Below, one piece after another: positions 6,803 through 12,423 of a stretch of DNA of 12,423 nucleotides (positions are counted from its first letter, which is position 1; the number at the start of each line of letters is the position of its first letter). The notes beneath the pieces are model-generated. The model saw only the letters and a program-made list of their open reading frames with translations. It was not told where the DNA came from and did no database searches. Position numbers and translations under genes: made by a program. Origin of the DNA: Chloroflexota bacterium (lineage in GTDB: Bacteria; Chloroflexota; Dehalococcoidia; DSTF01; RBG-16-68-14); contig JADFRJ010000053.1 of assembly GCA_022561355.1 (NCBI GenBank), positions 1-12,423 on the forward strand. The letters run 5' to 3'.

Positions 6803-8461
6803 CTACTCGTCGAGCGAGATGAAGCGCAGTCTGGGCACGATCGATGCCGGGATCAGATAGTTATTGACATACGGCTTGATGAGTGCGTGAAACTGGTCGA
6901 AGAACAGCGGGAACCAGGGCACCTCGTCCAGGATGATGTCCTCGGCCTGGCGGTAGAGATCGGTCCGCGTCTGTGGGTCCGATTCGGTCAGCGCCGCGCG
7001 AAGGAGCGCGTCGACGTCTGGGTTGGAGTAGCCCGTGTTGTTGTTGGGGCTGTCGCTATCGAAGTGGATATTGAGGATGTCCTCTTCGTCAGGGTAGTCC
7101 ATGATCCATCCCAGCGTGAACATCTGATAGCGGCCTTGGTCTACATCCTGGAAGAAGGTGGCCGCCTCTGCCTGCTGGATCTGCACGTCCACGCCCAGGT
7201 TTATGCGCCACATCTCCAGGATCGCGGTCGTGCCCGGCCCGGAGGTCGCGCCTGTGCCGCTCTCGGCAAGGGTGATCTCCGGCAGGCCGTCCGCGCCCCC
7301 GTAGGAGGACTGGTTCAGCAGTTCTATCGCCGCTTCTACGTCGAACGCGGGCGGCTGCGCCGTCTCGCTGTAGGCGGACAGTCCTGGCATGAGGATGCTG
7401 TTCGCGACAGGAATGGCGTCCTGGTAGACGGCGCGCGCAATCTGCGCCTTGTCGATCGCCATCGCGAAGGCCTTGCGCACGAGCGGATCGTCGAACGGAG
7501 GCGATTTCGTGTTGAAGCCCAGGTAGTCAAGCGATAGGCGGTTGCCGCTGTGGTACTCGGCGTTCAGCGCGTCAGCCGGGTCCTGGATCCGTTCGAGGTC
7601 GTCCAAGGCGACGCCCGCGACATCGATGTCGCCTGCTTCGTAGAGCGTGATGCTGCTGCCGGCGAGCAGATAGCGAACCGTCTTGATGTTCGGCGCGCCG
7701 AGGTGGTAGCGTTCGTTAGCCTCTAGGACGATGCGCTCGCCGAAGCGCCACTCCTTGAGTTCGTATGGGCCCGTGCCGTTGGGCCGGCGCGTCCAGTTCG
7801 GGTCGTTCTCTACTTGCGTGGGGTCGATCACGAAGGCGGTGGGGTAGGTGAGCTTGAACAGGAACGACGGCAGGTCTGCCTCGATGGTGATCGTGAGCGT
7901 CGTTTCGTCGATCACTTCGATCCCGCTGATCTCGTTCGCCTGTCCGCGTAGCTTCTCCGTCACGCCGACGATATCTCCGAGGAAGAATTCGGACACAAGC
8001 GACTGCGTGGCCGGATCCGCGGCGCGCTCAAACGAGGCCTTTACGGTCTCGGCGAACACCGGCTTGCGGTCGTGGAAGAGCAGTCCTTCGCGGAGCCGGA
8101 ACGTGTATGTGACCGTGCCATCCGCGTTGACGACCTTGCCGCCATTGGCCTCCGTGGGAATCTCAGCCGCGAGGTCTGGCTGAATCTCAAGGTTGGGGTC
8201 CAGGGTCAACAGGCCGCCGAAGATCTCGACGACGTAGAGCGCCGATCCGGCATCCTGGATGACGTGCGGGTCGAGCGAAATCGGTTCCCCCCCGATCAGG
8301 CGCAACTCGCCTTCCCCGCCGCCATCGCCGGCGGGGGTTTCTTGTGTCTGCGTGGTGCCATCATCATCGCCGCCCGTGGCAACAAGGATCACCACGATGA
8401 CGCCCACGCCAACTACCAGCGCGGCCATCACGCCCAGAATGACTAGGATCGCTCGGTTCAT
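6803..8461 (-). CDS. Family 5 extracellular solute-binding protein of a peptide-type ABC transporter
   Basis: Captures the ligand outside the membrane and delivers it to the two permeases encoded just downstream. The protein has 552 residues. The N-terminus is one hydrophobic helix (about 4-29), then a Gly/Asp/Thr-rich flexible linker to about residue 52. There is no lipobox; no cysteine was seen in the protein, so it is probably held by the uncleaved helix. SBP_bac_5 (DppA/OppA) motifs follow: TYTFRLREGLLFHD (118-131), GTGPYELKEW (229-238), and YLGFNTKSPPFDDPLVRKAF (313-332) followed by AMAID. The late region WIMDYPDEEDILNIHF is also typical. The ATG has GGAAGGGA seven bases upstream. It is first in the transporter unit, behind a candidate promoter at 8522-8550. 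Confidence 0.94.
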   Translation of the reverse strand: MNRAILVILGVMAALVVGVGVIVVILVATGGDDDGTTQTQETPAGDGGGEGELRLIGGEPISLDPHVIQDAGSALYVVEIFGGLLTLDPNLEIQPDLAAEIPTEANGGKVVNADGTVTYTFRLREGLLFHDRKPVFAETVKASFERAADPATQSLVSEFFLGDIVGVTEKLRGQANEISGIEVIDETTLTITIEADLPSFLFKLTYPTAFVIDPTQVENDPNWTRRPNGTGPYELKEWRFGERIVLEANERYHLGAPNIKTVRYLLAGSSITLYEAGDIDVAGVALDDLERIQDPADALNAEYHSGNRLSLDYLGFNTKSPPFDDPLVRKAFAMAIDKAQIARAVYQDAIPVANSILMPGLSAYSETAQPPAFDVEAAIELLNQSSYGGADGLPEITLAESGTGATSGPGTTAILEMWRINLGVDVQIQQAEAATFFQDVDQGRYQMFTLGWIMDYPDEEDILNIHFDSDSPNNNTGYSNPDVDALLRAALTESDPQTRTDLYRQAEDIILDEVPWFPLFFDQFHALIKPYVNNYLIPASIVPRLRFISLDE

Positions 8462-8497
8462 GTTGGCTTCCCTTCCTACTGCGGTCCGTCTCTCTGG

Positions 8498-8525
8498 TTA
8501 TCGACTCGTGACGTTAAGGCGATAA
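8498..8525. promoter_or_regulatory. Possible operator: inverted repeat at the transporter promoter
   Basis: TTATCG (8498-8503) and CGATAA (8520-8525) form a 6-bp inverted repeat with a 16-base spacer. The centres are 22 bases apart, about two helical turns. It overlaps the -10 box and the expected transcription start, where a dimeric repressor would sit. Arms this short can arise by chance. Confidence 0.25.
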
Positions 8526-8550
8526 TAGCAGAGGCCCTAACGAGCTTCAA
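8522..8550 (-). promoter_or_regulatory. Candidate sigma70-type promoter for the transporter genes
   Basis: On the minus strand, TTGAAG (8545-8550) and TATTAT (8522-8527) are separated by exactly 17 bases. They match the -35 consensus at 4 of 6 positions and the -10 at 5 of 6. The -35 box lies in the last codons of the glycosyltransferase gene. The predicted transcript would begin near 8515 and have a leader of about 54 bases before the solute-binding-protein ATG. Confidence 0.55.
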
Positions 8551-9871
8551 TGTGGCGTGGATCACCTGGCCTGCTCCAAGGCTCCTTGCCGGACCAGATG
8601 GAAACGAGGGCCGGCGCCGCTAAGAGCGCCGCGATAGGCATGATGGGCGCGTGGAAGCGCGGGTCGCCGAAGAACACCATGTGGACAAGCAACCAATACG
8701 AAACGAGTGAGATCAACAGCACTTTGCCGGCGTCTTTCGTGGAGAACCAAAGGCGCACGCCCAAGGCCACCATCCCCAGCATAGCGAAGTAGTAGACGTT
8801 CGAGAGCGCGACGAGGCCCTGCCGCGCGCCACTGGAGAGGAAGGACTGGCTACCGTGGCCATCGTTCCATTTTAGCCCCTCCTCGTCGTTGTAGAGGAGC
8901 CAGAAGAGCTTCTGGAAGGGCAGCATGAGTTCCTGGCGTGGATGCGTGAACGCGTATGCGATCGCTTTGCGGACGCCGTCGCTGTTCACGCGCACTTCGC
9001 GAGCCACGCTGTCCAGCTCAGGGTGGCTGAACACGAGGTCCCGTCCGGCCGTGAGTCCTCCGCTGCCGTTGGCGTCTGGATTGTGGCCGATCCAGAGGTC
9101 GATGCCGGCGTTCGTGGAGATGAAGACGGGCGCATCCAGCTCCACCGCGTTGCGGATCGTCCATGGAGCGACGATCAAGCCGATTCCCAGAGTGATCGCC
9201 ACAAGCCGTTCGATGATGTACGGGCGTGTGAGGCCAGTGCGAAGCCAGAATGGCACCATCACAAGCGGGAGCATCAGCGCTTGCCCGCGCGTGAGCGTGG
9301 CTAGGCCTAATACGAGGCCGGCTCCGATCAGCAGCCGGAGGTCACGATCTGGACCCTGGCGGGCCTCCAGGATCAGGAGATAGACACCAAAGAGCGCCAG
9401 GAACGTGAACGTGACCTCCGATAGCGTGACGCCGGTGAAGAAAATTAGGCTTGGGAAGAAGGCGACGATGCTGGCGCCTACGACGGCGGGCGTCGGGCCC
9501 AGCGTGCGCCGTCCGATCAGGTAGGTGAGTCCGACGGTCGCCGTGCCCAGCACGACGTTCATCACCTGCGCGACGGCGATCTGTTCGCCGAAGAAACGAT
9601 AGGCGGTGGCGAGCAGCAGGGGATAGCCGGGCGGCCAGAAGGCCGTAGGCGAGCCGTCCAGGTGGATGTAGCCCTTGCCGTTGACGAGCGCACGGGCGGC
9701 GAAGTCGTAGCGGAACGCGTCGTCGTCTGGTAGGGGTTGCCAGTCGGTGAACGCGATCCACGCGAGCCGTAGTGCGAATCCGAGAGATACAACAAGCGCG
9801 AGCCATATCACATGCTCGCGTATTGACGTTTTTGCGAGGAAGCTGGTCGCTCTGACCGTATTTAGCTGCAC
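8537..9871 (-). CDS. GT-C fold membrane glycosyltransferase, family 39 / PMT_2-like
   Basis: Polytopic membrane enzyme expected to move a sugar from a polyprenyl-phosphate donor to a glycan, lipid or protein on the outer face of the membrane. With the GTG start it has 444 residues. After the first helix (about 21-41), the acidic motif LPDDDAFRYD (47-56) stands where GT-C enzymes keep their catalytic aspartate. The conserved FWPPGYPLLLA (79-89) is typical of bacterial PMT_2/ArnT-like proteins. About nine to eleven hydrophobic segments follow. A loop between helices has IGHNPDANGSGG (261-272), and the C-terminal region has GDPRFHAPIMP (402-412). The longest frame would begin at TTG 9934, but that codon lies in the clpC terminator and has no ribosome site. 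GTG 9871 has GGAG at 9878-9881. Acceptor and sugar are unknown. It lies alone between clpC and the transporter. Confidence 0.88.
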   Translation of the reverse strand: MQLNTVRATSFLAKTSIREHVIWLALVVSLGFALRLAWIAFTDWQPLPDDDAFRYDFAARALVNGKGYIHLDGSPTAFWPPGYPLLLATAYRFFGEQIAVAQVMNVVLGTATVGLTYLIGRRTLGPTPAVVGASIVAFFPSLIFFTGVTLSEVTFTFLALFGVYLLILEARQGPDRDLRLLIGAGLVLGLATLTRGQALMLPLVMVPFWLRTGLTRPYIIERLVAITLGIGLIVAPWTIRNAVELDAPVFISTNAGIDLWIGHNPDANGSGGLTAGRDLVFSHPELDSVAREVRVNSDGVRKAIAYAFTHPRQELMLPFQKLFWLLYNDEEGLKWNDGHGSQSFLSSGARQGLVALSNVYYFAMLGMVALGVRLWFSTKDAGKVLLISLVSYWLLVHMVFFGDPRFHAPIMPIAALLAAPALVSIWSGKEPWSRPGDPRHIEAR

Positions 9872-9905
9872 AGAGCACTCCACGCCTCCCGCCCCACCTT
9901 CGCCT

Positions 9906-9934
9906 AGGATAGCGGAACGTCCGCGAATAACCAA
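9906..9934 (-). promoter_or_regulatory. Weak candidate promoter for the glycosyltransferase gene
   Basis: Minus-strand TTGGTT (9929-9934) and TATCCT (9906-9911) with a 17-base spacer, just after the clpC terminator and upstream of GTG 9871. The matches are modest (about 3 of 6 and 4 of 6), so this rests mostly on position. Confidence 0.3.
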
Positions 9935-9961
9935 AGAGGCAGGCCGTACGGCCTGCCTCTT
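9934..9961 (-). terminator. Intrinsic terminator after clpC (28-bp perfect palindrome)
   Basis: The segment is perfectly self-complementary over 28 bases, centred between 9947 and 9948, and folds into a strong GC-rich hairpin. On the minus strand it is followed by TGGTTATT after the stem's own CTCTT, a moderately T-rich tail. It lies 21 bases past the clpC stop. The + strand side has no T tract, so it should act mainly on clpC transcripts. Confidence 0.8.
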
Positions 9962-9982
9962 GATGTTGCTAGTACGTCAGCC

Positions 9983-12423
<2,441 letters not shown>

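Noticed and set aside
6584..7537. + strand open frame of 317 codons opposite the binding protein and permease
   Set aside because: It is antisense to two clear family members. Its Arg/Val/Asp-rich composition and lack of motifs are typical of a shadow frame.
9872..9934. N-terminal extension of the glycosyltransferase to TTG 9934
   Set aside because: TTG 9934 is at the edge of the clpC terminator hairpin and has no ribosome binding site, and the extra 21 residues look like Gly-rich non-coding translation.
9934..9961. 28-bp palindrome as a regulator binding site or recombination site
   Set aside because: Its position 21 bases after the clpC stop, GC-rich stem and following T-rich tail are fully explained by an intrinsic terminator.

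Overview
This window looks like chromosomal DNA from a GC-rich bacterium, most likely a member of the Chloroflexota, possibly near the Dehalococcoidia. The assignment is an inference. It rests on a secreted protein with a long Thr-alternating linker and cohesin/dockerin-like modules, a solute-binding protein held by an uncleaved N-terminal helix with no lipobox, and a ClpC-type ATPase alongside a tig-clpP-clpX cluster. No rRNA, tRNA, CRISPR array, insertion sequence or phage gene was found. No gap between genes exceeds about 115 bases.

Layout, left to right. Positions 1-1047 (+ strand) hold the 3' end of a large secreted or surface protein: a (X-Thr)n repeat linker, then a cohesin-like beta domain and a C-terminal dockerin-like calcium-binding module. 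It converges on clpX, and a 9-bp GC-rich hairpin between them can end transcription from the left gene and perhaps from both. Every other gene is on the minus strand. In order of transcription these are clpC (5' end cut by the right edge), a GT-C membrane glycosyltransferase, a family 5 peptide-type solute-binding protein, two ABC permeases (dppB-like, dppC-like), trigger factor (tig), clpP and clpX.

There are probably three transcription units on the minus strand. clpC ends at a 28-bp perfect palindrome. The glycosyltransferase starts just after it, and its best start is GTG at 9871 rather than the longest open frame. A good sigma70-type promoter overlaps the end of the glycosyltransferase gene and should drive the transporter genes. 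The transporter, tig, clpP and clpX follow with gaps of -1 to 60 bases and no clear terminator between them, so read-through from peptide import into the folding and degradation genes is plausible.

Functionally the window combines protein quality control (ClpC and ClpX as unfoldases for ClpP, trigger factor as ribosome-bound chaperone) with peptide-type uptake. The transporter's ATPase genes are not in the window. Most genes are ordinary family members. The least ordinary features are a (Asp/Gly/Lys)-repeat tail on ClpP, an insertion of roughly 70-80 residues with two extra hydrophobic segments in the DppC-like permease, and the repeat-linked cohesin/dockerin-like protein. I see no convincing previously undescribed multi-gene system.
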